Source of the DNA: Streptomyces sp. L2 | GTDB lineage: Bacteria > Actinomycetota > Actinomycetes > Streptomycetales > Streptomycetaceae | DNA length: 64,000 nt | NCBI RefSeq assembly: GCF_004124325.1 | Contig: NZ_QBDT01000001.1 | Coordinates: forward strand, 2,294,001 to 2,358,000 | Direction: 5' to 3' | Part shown: one piece after another, positions 50,477-58,052 of the stretch | Numbering within the stretch: position 1 is the stretch's first letter | Layout of the letters: each line of letters opens with the position of its first letter | Notes under the pieces: model-generated | What the model was told of the DNA's origin: nothing | The model's database searches: none | The model's input: only the letters and a program-made list of their open reading frames with translations | Program-made: the position numbers and the translations under genes

Positions 50477-51890
50477 GGGGGCGGACCGGGGGGCCAGCCC
50501 GCGCAGGAGTGAGGGGACGGACCGGGTGGTCAGTCCGGGCAGGGGTGAGGGGGCGGACCGGGTGGTCAGCCCGCGCAGGAGTGGGCGGGCGGACCGGGTG
50601 GTGGCCGTCGGCTTCGAGCAGGTCGAGCTGCTCCGCCAGAACTACCTGAGGCCGGGGCACCTGCTGCTGGCCCTCGCCCTGGAGGCCGAGGAGAGCGGCA
50701 CCGCCTCCGGGTTCGAGCAGCTGCTCGGGGTGCCGACCGGCGCGGTGGTCGACGCGACGCGGGCGGCCTTCGACAAGGGTCCCAAGAACCCGGGTCGCCC
50801 TCCCGTCTACTACACCGCCGAGGCGGCGGCCACGCTCGACATCGCCGGTCAGGAGGCCGCCTCGTCGGACCACGGGTACGTGGAGCCGGTGCACATCCTG
50901 CTCGCCCTGCTCCGCCAGGACGACGACACGGTGGCCGGTGTCCTGCGTGAACTGGGCGCCGACACCGGCCGGGCCCGGGCCCGGATCGCGGAACGCCTGC
51001 GGTCCGCCGGGCTGCTCCAGACGCTCACCCGCGACCCCGGCCACACCACGGGGCCCGTCATCGGCCGCGCCGCCGAGATCGACCGGGTGGTCCAGGTCCT
51101 GACCCGCCACCGGCGCCGCGTGCCCCTCCTGGTGGGCGAGCCGGGCATCGGCAAGGAGGCCGTGACCGTGGGGGTCGCGCGGGCCGTCGCCGAGCGCCGG
51201 GTCCCGGACAGCCTGGGCGGGCGCACCCTGCGGTCGCTGGATCTCGCCGCGGTGCTGGCCGACTCGCGGCACCGGGCCCGCGCGGGGGCGCTGATCGCCG
51301 AGCTGCTCGCCGAGATCGCCGGCCAGGCGGGGCTGATCCTCCACCTGGAGGGCGCGCTGACTCCCCTGCACCTCCCGGAGGGCACCACCACACCCCTCGG
51401 TCTGTTCCGCTCCCTGCTGGAGGAACCGGCCGTCCGTGTCATCGGCGACTGCGGCCGGGCGGAGTACGACCGCCGGGACCGTGACCCCGGTCTGGAACGG
51501 CTGGTGCAGCCCGTCTTCCTCCAGGAGCCTCCCGAGGGCGACATACGGGAGATCCTCCGTGTCGTCCGGCCCCGGCTGATGTTCCACCACGAGGCGGGCT
51601 TCACCGACGACGCCCTGGAGGCCGCCGCCGCCCTCGCCCGCGACCACGTCCCCGACCAGGCCCTGCCCGGTGCGGCCGTGAGCCTTCTGGACGAGGCGGC
51701 GGCGCTGGTCAGGACCCGCAGGGCCCGCTCGGACGCGCCCTCGAAGGAGCCGCACGAGGTCACGGAGGCCGACGTCGTCCAGGCCCTGGCCGCCTCCTCG
51801 GGCATCCGGGCCGCCCAGCCCCGCCCGGCCGCGGCCCGCCCGGCCGGCCAACCCGTCCCCCACGACCCGTACGTCTGGACCATGAGCTGA
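50445..51890 (+). CDS. Clp-N / single AAA ATPase-like protein of the caspase operon
   Basis: This 481-residue protein begins with four 12-residue Ser/Pro/Arg/Asp repeats, then a double Clp_N domain (FEQVELLRQNYLRPGHLLLA and YVEPVHILLALLRQDDDTVA), then one AAA module. Walker A is atypical: VGEPGIGKEAVTVGVA has Glu where Thr/Ser is usual. Walker B is degenerate (AGLILHLEGA). The second AAA of ClpC is absent, so unfoldase activity is doubtful. The ATG at 50445 follows GGAGGGG and lies inside the caspase gene by 32 bp. A start at the later GTG after the repeats cannot be excluded. Confidence 0.75.
   Translation: MARGRSPGRSEGADRGASPRRSEGTDRVVSPGRGEGADRVVSPRRSGRADRVVAVGFEQVELLRQNYLRPGHLLLALALEAEESGTASGFEQLLGVPTGAVVDATRAAFDKGPKNPGRPPVYYTAEAAATLDIAGQEAASSDHGYVEPVHILLALLRQDDDTVAGVLRELGADTGRARARIAERLRSAGLLQTLTRDPGHTTGPVIGRAAEIDRVVQVLTRHRRRVPLLVGEPGIGKEAVTVGVARAVAERRVPDSLGGRTLRSLDLAAVLADSRHRARAGALIAELLAEIAGQAGLILHLEGALTPLHLPEGTTTPLGLFRSLLEEPAVRVIGDCGRAEYDRRDRDPGLERLVQPVFLQEPPEGDIREILRVVRPRLMFHHEAGFTDDALEAAAALARDHVPDQALPGAAVSLLDEAAALVRTRRARSDAPSKEPHEVTEADVVQALAASSGIRAAQPRPAAARPAGQPVPHDPYVWTMS
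50459..50602 (+). repeat. Four tandem 36-bp units across the caspase/Clp-like junction
   Basis: The units begin CAGTCCGGGCAGGAGTGAGG and recur at 50459, 50495, 50531 and 50567. They encode SPGRSEGADRGA-type 12-residue repeats in the Clp-like frame. The caspase stop (TGA at 50474-50476) lies in the first unit. Unit length is a multiple of three, so copy-number change keeps the frame. Confidence 0.92.
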
Positions 51891-51976
51891 CGGGCCACCG
51901 GCCACACGGCAGACCCGCGGACGGCGGGCCGCCCGACAACCCGGCGTCCGGCTCGCGCAGCGCCTAGCGTGGGCGC

Positions 51977-52393
51977 ATGGATCTGAAACTGAAGCAGTGC
52001 TTCATCGCCGTCGACGACCATGACAAGGCGATGGCCTTCTACTGCGACGTCCTGGGCCTGGAAGTGCGCAACGACGTGTCCTGGGAGGGCATGCGCTGGC
52101 TGACCCTGGGGTCCCCGCTCCAGCCGGACGTGGAGGTCGTCCTGGAGCCGCCGGGCGCGAACCCGGACGCCTCCCCCGCCGACCGGCAGGCGATGGCCGA
52201 ACTGCTCGCCAAGGGCATGCTGCGCGGGGTCATCTTCACCACCACCGACTGCGACGCGCTGTACGACCGGGTGCGCGAGGCCGGCGGGGACGTCCTGCAG
52301 GAGCCGACGGACCAGCCGTACGGGGTGCGCGACTGCGCCTTCCGCGATCCGGCCGGCAACATGCTGCGGTTCCTCCAGCGTCCCGCCGGCTGA
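51977..52393 (+). CDS. VOC-family (glyoxalase-like) protein
   Basis: This 138-residue protein has two beta-alpha-beta-beta-beta modules: LKQCFIAVDDHDKAMAFYCD and GVIFTTTDCDALYDRVREAG, with a closing GVRDCAFRDPAGNMLRFLQR. The layout fits the VOC superfamily, which includes dioxygenases, bleomycin-resistance proteins and glyoxalase I. Substrate cannot be inferred. It follows the Clp-like gene by 86 bp and may be a separate unit. Confidence 0.92.
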   Translation: MDLKLKQCFIAVDDHDKAMAFYCDVLGLEVRNDVSWEGMRWLTLGSPLQPDVEVVLEPPGANPDASPADRQAMAELLAKGMLRGVIFTTTDCDALYDRVREAGGDVLQEPTDQPYGVRDCAFRDPAGNMLRFLQRPAG

Positions 52394-52405
52394 CGCCCCT
52401 CCCCC

Positions 52406-52738
52406 TCAGTTCCAGGGCTCCACCTCCACCACGGCCTCGACCGGCACCGGTCCGTAGACGTGCGGGAACTCCTCGCCGCCCGGCTCCATGGACTCGTACC
52501 TCACGGGCACGCCGAGCCGGGCGGGATCCACGACCAGCACGACCAGTTCGTCCGGCCCGTCGTAGTCGCCGTACAGGAAGGCGGCGATGCGCGGGAGCTG
52601 CTCGCGGGTGGAGAAGTGGATGAATCCCTCCTCCTGGAGCGTGCGGCCACGCGTCGAGACCTCGTACGTGCCGCGTTCTCGGGCCGCGTCCCACAGAGAA
52701 CGCTCAGTGATGTGGACGATGTGCGGGAGCTTCGGCAT
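52406..52738 (-). CDS. DUF952-family protein
   Basis: This 110-residue protein starts MPKLPHIVHITERSLWDAAR and contains GFIHFSTREQLPRIAAFLY, typical of DUF952. That family is a small fold of unknown function with conserved His and Ser residues. It converges on the VOC gene with a 12-bp gap. The ATG at 52736-52738 is well placed. Confidence 0.9.
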   Translation of the reverse strand: MPKLPHIVHITERSLWDAARERGTYEVSTRGRTLQEEGFIHFSTREQLPRIAAFLYGDYDGPDELVVLVVDPARLGVPVRYESMEPGGEEFPHVYGPVPVEAVVEVEPWN

Positions 52739-52747
52739 ACGGTCACG

Positions 52748-52996
52748 CTACGGCGTGGCGGGACGGTCGGCGCCTGAATTCCTCGCGACCGTCGTCCCGG
52801 GCCGGGAGCCCTCGCCGTCCCCGGGGCCGGTGGCAGCGGTGGCCGCGTCGTCGCGTGGGGTGCCGGACGGGCAGTCCGGGGCGTGGCACGGGCCGGGGCC
52901 CCACACCGGCACCCAGGCGCCCAGCGTCTTGTGCCGCCGGACGACCGTGTCGACGGGCCGCCCGCAGACCGGACAGACATGCTCCTCGCCGCCCAT
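52748..52996 (-). CDS. Small zinc-ribbon protein
   Basis: This 82-residue protein begins MGGEEHVCPVCGRPVDTVVR and has a later CHAPDC pair, so four Cys can form a zinc ribbon. GAWVPVWGPGPCH is conserved-looking. The tail is Ala/Asp/Gly/Thr-rich. The ATG at 52994-52996 has GAGGAC upstream. It lies 9 bp before the DUF952 gene in the same direction, a probable two-gene unit. Function unknown. Confidence 0.75.
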   Translation of the reverse strand: MGGEEHVCPVCGRPVDTVVRRHKTLGAWVPVWGPGPCHAPDCPSGTPRDDAATAATGPGDGEGSRPGTTVARNSGADRPATP

Positions 52997-53072
52997 GTCC
53001 TCAGGGTAGGCCGCGACCGGGCGCCGCGCCTCCGGCGTCCGCCTCGGCACCGGGCCGGGTACCGGGCACCGG

Positions 53073-53109
53073 ACGGGCCCCGCGCACTGTGGGGATGCGC
53101 GGGGCCCGT
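53073..53109 (-). terminator. 14-bp hairpin after the polyprenyl synthase gene
   Basis: ACGGGCCCCGCGCA (53073-53086) pairs exactly with 53096-53109 around a 9-base loop. It lies 29 bases past the polyprenyl synthase stop. Confidence 0.85.
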
Positions 53110-53137
53110 CCCTTTCGGAGCCGCCGGGGCGGCAGCG

Positions 53138-54292
53138 TCAACTGGTGCGGCGGGTCACGAATTCGGCCAGTCCCAGCAGGCCGTCCGCCGCTTCCGGGTC
53201 CGGCACCGCGCGTGCCAGTTCCTGCATGGCGTGGGCCATCCGGTCGGCCGCCTCGGTCTGCGCCCAGTCCCGGCCGCCGGCCCGCTCCACGGCCACGGCG
53301 GTGCGGGCGATCTCCCCGTTGTCCGCGTCGCCCTCCGCGTACGGCTTGGCGTACAACTCGGCGAGTTCGTCCGCCGCCAGGGTTCCGGAGGTCAGCGCGG
53401 CCACCACCGGCAGGGACTTCTTGCGGGCGGCCAGGTCCGCGCCGGCCGGTTTCCCGGTGCGCCCGGGGTCGCCCCATATCCCGATGACGTCGTCGATCAA
53501 CTGGAAGGCGAGCCCGGCCTGACGGCCGAAGCCGTCCAGCGCCGCGACCTCCTCCTGAGACGCGCCCGCGTAGAGCGCGCCGATGGCGCAGGCGCAGCCC
53601 AGCAGCGCGCCCGTCTTCGCCTCGGCCATCGCGAGCACCTCGTCGAGGGTGACCTCGTCCGGGGCGCGCCGCTCCATGGCCGTGTCGGTGTGCTGTCCGG
53701 CGCACAGTTCGACGACACAGGCCGCGAGGCGGGCGGCGGCCGCGGGCGCCGCCGGGTGTGTGTCCTCGGCGAGCAGCCGCAGGGCGAGTGCCTGGAGGGC
53801 GTCCCCGGCGAGGATGGCGTCGGCGTCACCGAACACCGTCCAGGCCGTGGGGCGGTGGCGGCGGGAGGTGTCCCGGTCCATCACGTCGTCGTGCAACAGC
53901 GTGAAGTTGTGGACCAGTTCCACCGCGGCGGCGGCCCGGACGGCCGCGGTCCTGGCCGCCGTACCACCGAGTGCGGCGGCCGCGGCGAGGACGAGGGCGG
54001 GCCTTATGGCCTTGCCCGCACTGCCGGCGGCCGGGGTGCCGTCCGCGTGCTGCCAGCCGAAGTGGTGGAGCGCGACGGCGCGCATGGAGCCGGGCAACGA
54101 CTCGATCGCGGCGCGGAGTTCCGGGTCGACGACGGCCCGGGTGCGCTCCAGCAGGATCACCGCCTCCTGCCCGTCGTGCGCGCCGGCACCGCTCGCGCCG
54201 GCGGTCTTCCCGGCCACGCCCCTGGAGGTGTGCGGTCCGGGCCGGGGTGCCCCGGGGACACGCTCCTTGGCCTCCGTCATGAACTCGGTCAT
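53138..54292 (-). CDS. Polyprenyl (isoprenyl diphosphate) synthase, candidate encapsulin cargo
   Basis: This 384-residue trans-prenyltransferase condenses isopentenyl diphosphate onto an allylic diphosphate. The first Asp-rich motif is LLHDDVMDRDTSRRHRPTAW and the second LAFQLIDDVIGIWGDPGRTG, with KAIRPALVLAA as the IPP-binding region. The first 40 residues are Gly/Ala/Pro/Ser-rich and disordered, which is what cargo proteins of family 2 encapsulins use as targeting segments. It lies 112 bp after the family 2B encapsulin gene in the same direction. The ATG at 54290-54292 has GGGGGAG upstream. Chain length is not predictable; GGPP-like is likely from the motif spacing. Confidence 0.92.
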   Translation of the reverse strand: MTEFMTEAKERVPGAPRPGPHTSRGVAGKTAGASGAGAHDGQEAVILLERTRAVVDPELRAAIESLPGSMRAVALHHFGWQHADGTPAAGSAGKAIRPALVLAAAAALGGTAARTAAVRAAAAVELVHNFTLLHDDVMDRDTSRRHRPTAWTVFGDADAILAGDALQALALRLLAEDTHPAAPAAAARLAACVVELCAGQHTDTAMERRAPDEVTLDEVLAMAEAKTGALLGCACAIGALYAGASQEEVAALDGFGRQAGLAFQLIDDVIGIWGDPGRTGKPAGADLAARKKSLPVVAALTSGTLAADELAELYAKPYAEGDADNGEIARTAVAVERAGGRDWAQTEAADRMAHAMQELARAVPDPEAADGLLGLAEFVTRRTS

Positions 54293-54404
54293 GGCTCCCC
54301 CTCGCGGAGTCCGCGGACGGCTGTGTTCCCGCACCGGCTGGACGCGTACCCCGAGGGTCTACCCGCCACGGCCGGTGCGGACACGGCCGCGAAGTGCGGA
54401 AACG

Positions 54405-55811
54405 TCACCTCCACCGGCCGATCTCGACGTTCTCCAGCACTCCGAGCGCGTCGGGGACCAGTACGGCCGCCGAGTAGTACGCCGTCACCAGGTACTTGAT
54501 GATGGCCTGTTCGTTGATGCCCATGAAACGGACGGAGAGGCTGGGTTCGATCTCGTCCGGGAGGCCGGACTGCCGCAGGCCGATGACGCCCTGGTCGGCC
54601 TCGCCGGTACGCATGGCGATGATCGACGTCGTCCGGGCCTCGCTGACCGGGATCTTGCTGCACGGGTAGATCGGCACACCACGCCAGGTGGGAATGCGGT
54701 TGCCGCCGATCTCGATGGTCTCCGGGACCAGTCCGCGCTTGTTCAGCTCGCGCCCGAACGCGGCGATCGCACGGGGGTGGGCGAGGAACAGCTTGGTGCC
54801 CCGGCGGCGGCTGAGCAGCTCGTCCATGTCGTCCGGGCTGGGCACGCCGTCGTGCGGCTGGAGCCGCTGGTCGTACTCGCAGTTGTGGAGCAGGCCGAAC
54901 TGGCGGTTGTTGACCAGCTCGTGCTCCTGGCGCTCCTTCAGGGCCTCGACGGTGAGCCGCAACTGCTGCTCGGTCTGGTTCATCGGCTGGTTGTACAGGT
55001 CGGCCACGCGGGAGTGGATGCGCAGCACCGTCTGGGCGATGCTCAGTTCGTACTCGCGGGGCCGCGCCTCGTAGTCGACGAAGGTGTGCGGGATGTCCGG
55101 TTCGCCGTTGTGGCCGGCGGACAGCTCGACGGCCTTCTCGCCGTACTTGTTGGTGCGCTGCTCGGGGATCGAGCGCAGGTGCTGCACGTGTTCGCGCAGT
55201 GAGTCCGAGCGTTCGGCGACCTGCTCGAAGTCCTGCCGGCTGAGGATCAGCATGGTGCACGCGGTGTCCGCGCGTGCGGTGTACTCCCAGATGGCGTCCG
55301 GGTCGAGGAGCGCCTGTTCGCCGAAGTAGGCGCCGTCGGCGAGGACGCCGAGGACGGAGTCGTCGCCGTACGGGCCCGTGCCGATCTTCTCCACCCTGCC
55401 GTGGGCGAGCAGGTAGACCTCGTCCGCCTGGCTGCCGAAGGACGCGATGACCTCACCGGCCGCGACGTCGCGCTGGCGGCAGCGGCGGGACAGCTCGGTC
55501 AGCACGTCCTCGTCCTCGTACGCGCGGAGGGCCGGCAGCTCGCCGAGTTCGGCCGGGATGACCTCGACCTGGTCCCCCGTCTTCACGAAGGTGATGCGGC
55601 CGTCCCCGACGGCGAACGTCAGCCGCCGGTTAACGCGGTACGTGCCGCCCTGTACGTCCACCCACGGCAGTGTGCGCAGCAGCCAGCGGGAGCTGATCTC
55701 CTGCATCTGCGGCACGGACTTGGTGGTGGTGGCCAGGTTCCGCGCGGCCGCCGTGCCGAGGGACTGCTGCGGCTTGCCCTGCTCCGTGCGGACCTCTTCG
55801 CCTACCGACAT
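54405..55811 (-). CDS. Family 2B encapsulin shell protein with cyclic-nucleotide-binding domain (EshA-like)
   Basis: This 468-residue protein has an HK97-type shell fold split around a cNMP-binding domain at about residues 95-215 ([40 protein letters not shown]). The N-terminal part has [20 protein letters not shown]. The C-terminal half ([40 protein letters not shown]) matches Streptomyces EshA-type proteins, now recognised as family 2B encapsulins. Shells package enzymes, notably terpene cyclases and polyprenyl synthases. GGGAGGG precedes the ATG at 55809-55811. The neighbouring polyprenyl synthase is the expected cargo. Confidence 0.93.
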   Translation of the reverse strand: MSVGEEVRTEQGKPQQSLGTAAARNLATTTKSVPQMQEISSRWLLRTLPWVDVQGGTYRVNRRLTFAVGDGRITFVKTGDQVEVIPAELGELPALRAYEDEDVLTELSRRCRQRDVAAGEVIASFGSQADEVYLLAHGRVEKIGTGPYGDDSVLGVLADGAYFGEQALLDPDAIWEYTARADTACTMLILSRQDFEQVAERSDSLREHVQHLRSIPEQRTNKYGEKAVELSAGHNGEPDIPHTFVDYEARPREYELSIAQTVLRIHSRVADLYNQPMNQTEQQLRLTVEALKERQEHELVNNRQFGLLHNCEYDQRLQPHDGVPSPDDMDELLSRRRGTKLFLAHPRAIAAFGRELNKRGLVPETIEIGGNRIPTWRGVPIYPCSKIPVSEARTTSIIAMRTGEADQGVIGLRQSGLPDEIEPSLSVRFMGINEQAIIKYLVTAYYSAAVLVPDALGVLENVEIGRWR

Positions 55812-56009
55812 AAAGAAATGCCCTCCCATGTATGCCCGGTGCCGAATCGCACGGGCCACCGGTCTCGCGGTCGAGCCTTCCATCACGGAGCGCGGTCGCG
55901 CCATTACCCGAAAGAGCGGGAATGGATCATCGCACGACTGGGCAGAAAGAGGGATCTTGTCCGGCGCCGCCCTCGATGCCCCTCAAGCGCGGTACTTGTC
56001 CGGATCGGC

Positions 56010-56024
56010 TCGCACAGTGTGCGA
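56010..56024. promoter_or_regulatory. Inverted repeat in the encapsulin/amidase divergent region
   Basis: TCGCACA-G-TGTGCGA is a perfect 7-bp inverted repeat around one base. It lies 95 bp before the amidase start and 200 bp upstream of the encapsulin start. It is a possible operator; the binding protein is unknown. The rest of the 307-bp gap shows no gene. Confidence 0.5.
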
Positions 56025-56118
56025 ACGATGTCGTCCTGGACGTCCGGTTTCGGTAGAAGCAGGCAGGACGAACGGGCCGCGTCCGGCGGCCATCCGGCAT
56101 GGTGCGAAGGAGGCGGTC

Positions 56119-56712
56119 ATGGCCCCACCCATGTCCGCGAGCGGATTTCTGGACGCTCTCCGCGGGGAGGGCGTCACGGTCGTCGAGGTCGGCGACTGGC
56201 GTCAGCACAACCGCAACCACAAGGGTCCCTGGGGCCCGGTCCACGGGGTGATGATCCACCACACCGCGACGCGGGGCGCCGCCGGCACCGTCGAGGTCTG
56301 CCGGGACGGCCGTGCGGGGCTGCCGGGTCCGCTGTGCCACGGCGTGATCACCAAGGACGGCCGGGTCCACCTGGTCGGCTACGGCCGCGCCAACCACGCG
56401 GGGCTCGGCGACGACGACGTGCTGCGTGCGGTGATCGCCGAGAAGGGGCTGCCGCCGGACAACGAGGCGAACACCGACGGCAACCGGCACTTCTACGGCT
56501 TTGAGTGCGAGAACGTGGGCGACGGCGAGGATCCATGGCCGCAGGCGCAACTGGAGGCGATCGAGCGGGTCGCGGCAGCCGTCTGCCGGCACCACGGCTG
56601 GACGGAGCGATCGGTGATCGGCCACCTGGAATGGCAGCCGGGGAAGATCGACCCGCGCGGGTTCACGATGACCTGGCTACGGGAGCGGATCAGGGAGCGA
56701 CTGAAGGGCTGA
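56119..56712 (+). CDS. N-acetylmuramoyl-L-alanine amidase (Amidase_2 fold)
   Basis: This 197-residue zinc amidase of the T7-lysozyme/PGRP fold has a first Zn-binding His in GVMIHHTATRGAAG, a Tyr/Glu core in FYGFECENVGDGEDPW, and the third ligand region in VIGHLEWQPGKIDPRG. It hydrolyses the bond between muramic acid and the stem peptide. No signal peptide is seen, so it may act in wall recycling, on lysis or after non-classical release. The ATG at 56119 is preceded by a strong GAAGGAGG. It has no cell-wall-binding domain. Confidence 0.93.
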   Translation: MAPPMSASGFLDALRGEGVTVVEVGDWRQHNRNHKGPWGPVHGVMIHHTATRGAAGTVEVCRDGRAGLPGPLCHGVITKDGRVHLVGYGRANHAGLGDDDVLRAVIAEKGLPPDNEANTDGNRHFYGFECENVGDGEDPWPQAQLEAIERVAAAVCRHHGWTERSVIGHLEWQPGKIDPRGFTMTWLRERIRERLKG

Positions 56713-56744
56713 GGACGGACCGGGGGCTACGTGTGACTTATGGG

Positions 56745-57130
56745 CGTGCGGCTGACGGCTTGAGCGTGCCTGGCGGGCTGAGCGCGGGCGGCGGGCTGGG
56801 TGCACCGGCTGGGTGCGCGCGGGCGGCCCGCTGTGTGCGGGCGGCGGGCCGGTGCGGACGGCGGGCTGAGCGCGGGCGGCCGGCTGAGTGCGGGCGGCGG
56901 GCCGAGTGCGGCTGACGGCTTGAGCGCGCCTGGCGGGCTGAGCGCGGGCGGCGGACTGAGTGCGGCCCGCCGGCCGAGCGCGGCCGGCGAGGTGCGTGCG
57001 GGCGGCCAGCTGAGCGCAGGCGGCGAGACGAGTGCGGTCGGCGGGATGCGCGCGGGCGGCCGGCTGTGTGCGGGCGGCGGGACGAGTGCGGCCGGCGAGG
57101 TGCGTGCGGGCGGCGGGCTGGGTGCGGGCG
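56745..57130. repeat. Degenerate GCGGGCGGCNGGCTGAGTGCGG array before the deaminase gene
   Basis: About 385 bp consist of imperfect copies of 12-27-bp words such as GCGGGCGGCGGGCTGAGCGC and GTGCGGGCGGC. Some larger units recur, for example GACGGCTTGAGCG near 56753 and 56925. Long frames stay open on both strands because the base composition is so skewed. I do not regard them as genes. It fills the gap between amidase and deaminase. Confidence 0.8.
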
Positions 57131-57141
57131 AAAATGATGTG

Positions 57142-58035
57142 GTGACCCGTGCCGATCCGTTCGCCCCGCGCCTTCCCTCACCGTTGCAGGAGGTCGGGGA
57201 CAATCGTTTCGCCAGGCACGGGCTGCGGCTGCTGCTGAAGCGGGACGACCTGATCCACCCGGAGCTGATCGGCAACAAGTGGCGGAAGCTGGTGCCGAAC
57301 GTCGAGGCTGCGGGGGGCCGGGCGCTGGTGACCTTCGGCGGTGCCTACTCCAACCATCTGCGGGCCACCGCGGCGGCGGGGCGGCTGCTCGGCGTGCCGA
57401 CCACCGGCGTGGTCCGCGGGCAGGAACTGGCCGGCCGCCCCCTCAACCCGTCCCTGAGCCGGTGCGCGGCCGACGGTATGCGCCTGCATTTCGTCGAGAG
57501 GTCGGTGTACCGGCGCAAGACCGAGCCGGAGACGCTGGCCGCGATCCTGCGCGCGGCCGGCGCCGAGGGGGCGTACGTCGTGCCGGAGGGCGGCAGCAAC
57601 GCGGCGGCGGTGCGCGGCTGCCGGGCCCTCGGTGAGGAGCTGCGCGGGCACACCGACGTCGTCGCGGTGGCCTGCGGCACCGGCGGCACCCTGGCCGGGC
57701 TCGCCGCCGGGCTGGCCCCGGAACAGCGCGCGCTCGGCATAGCGGTCCTCAAGGGCGGCTTCCTCACGGCCGACATACAGGCCCTGCAGGAGCGCGCGTT
57801 CGGCGCCCGCAGTGGCACGTGGACCGTCGACGACCGCTTCCACCTCGGTGGTTACGCCCGTACGACCCCTGCGCTGGACGCCTTCGCCGCGGACTTCGGG
57901 CAGCGGCACGGCCTGCCCGTCGAACGTCTCTATGTCGCCAAGTTGCTCCATGGACTTGTCGCTCTGGCCGAGGAGGGCGCCTTCGCGCGCGGGACGACGG
58001 TCGCCGCGGTCGTGACGGGGCGGCCGTTCCCGTAG
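57142..58035 (+). CDS. ACC deaminase / D-cysteine desulfhydrase family PLP enzyme
   Basis: This 297-residue PLP enzyme of fold type II has the PLP-binding Lys in PELIGNKWRKLVPNVEAA, followed by FGGAYSNHLRATAAAGRLLG as the nucleophile/Ser loop and the phosphate-binding CGTGGTLAGLAAGL. It belongs to the 1-aminocyclopropane-1-carboxylate deaminase/D-cysteine desulfhydrase group. The residues that decide between the two are not clear by eye; D-cysteine desulfhydrase is more common in actinobacteria. Two adjacent GTG codons (57139 and 57142) could start it. The frame stays open upstream through the repeat array, so a longer repeat-bearing form is formally possible but has no ribosome site. Confidence 0.88.
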   Translation: MTRADPFAPRLPSPLQEVGDNRFARHGLRLLLKRDDLIHPELIGNKWRKLVPNVEAAGGRALVTFGGAYSNHLRATAAAGRLLGVPTTGVVRGQELAGRPLNPSLSRCAADGMRLHFVERSVYRRKTEPETLAAILRAAGAEGAYVVPEGGSNAAAVRGCRALGEELRGHTDVVAVACGTGGTLAGLAAGLAPEQRALGIAVLKGGFLTADIQALQERAFGARSGTWTVDDRFHLGGYARTTPALDAFAADFGQRHGLPVERLYVAKLLHGLVALAEEGAFARGTTVAAVVTGRPFP

Positions 58036-58052
58036 ACACCTGCTGGAGAGCC

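Noticed and set aside
56800..57138. Treating the repeat array as the true N-terminus of the PLP enzyme
   Set aside because: Both strands are open through the array, no Shine-Dalgarno is seen, and the enzyme family begins near the GTG at 57139/57142.
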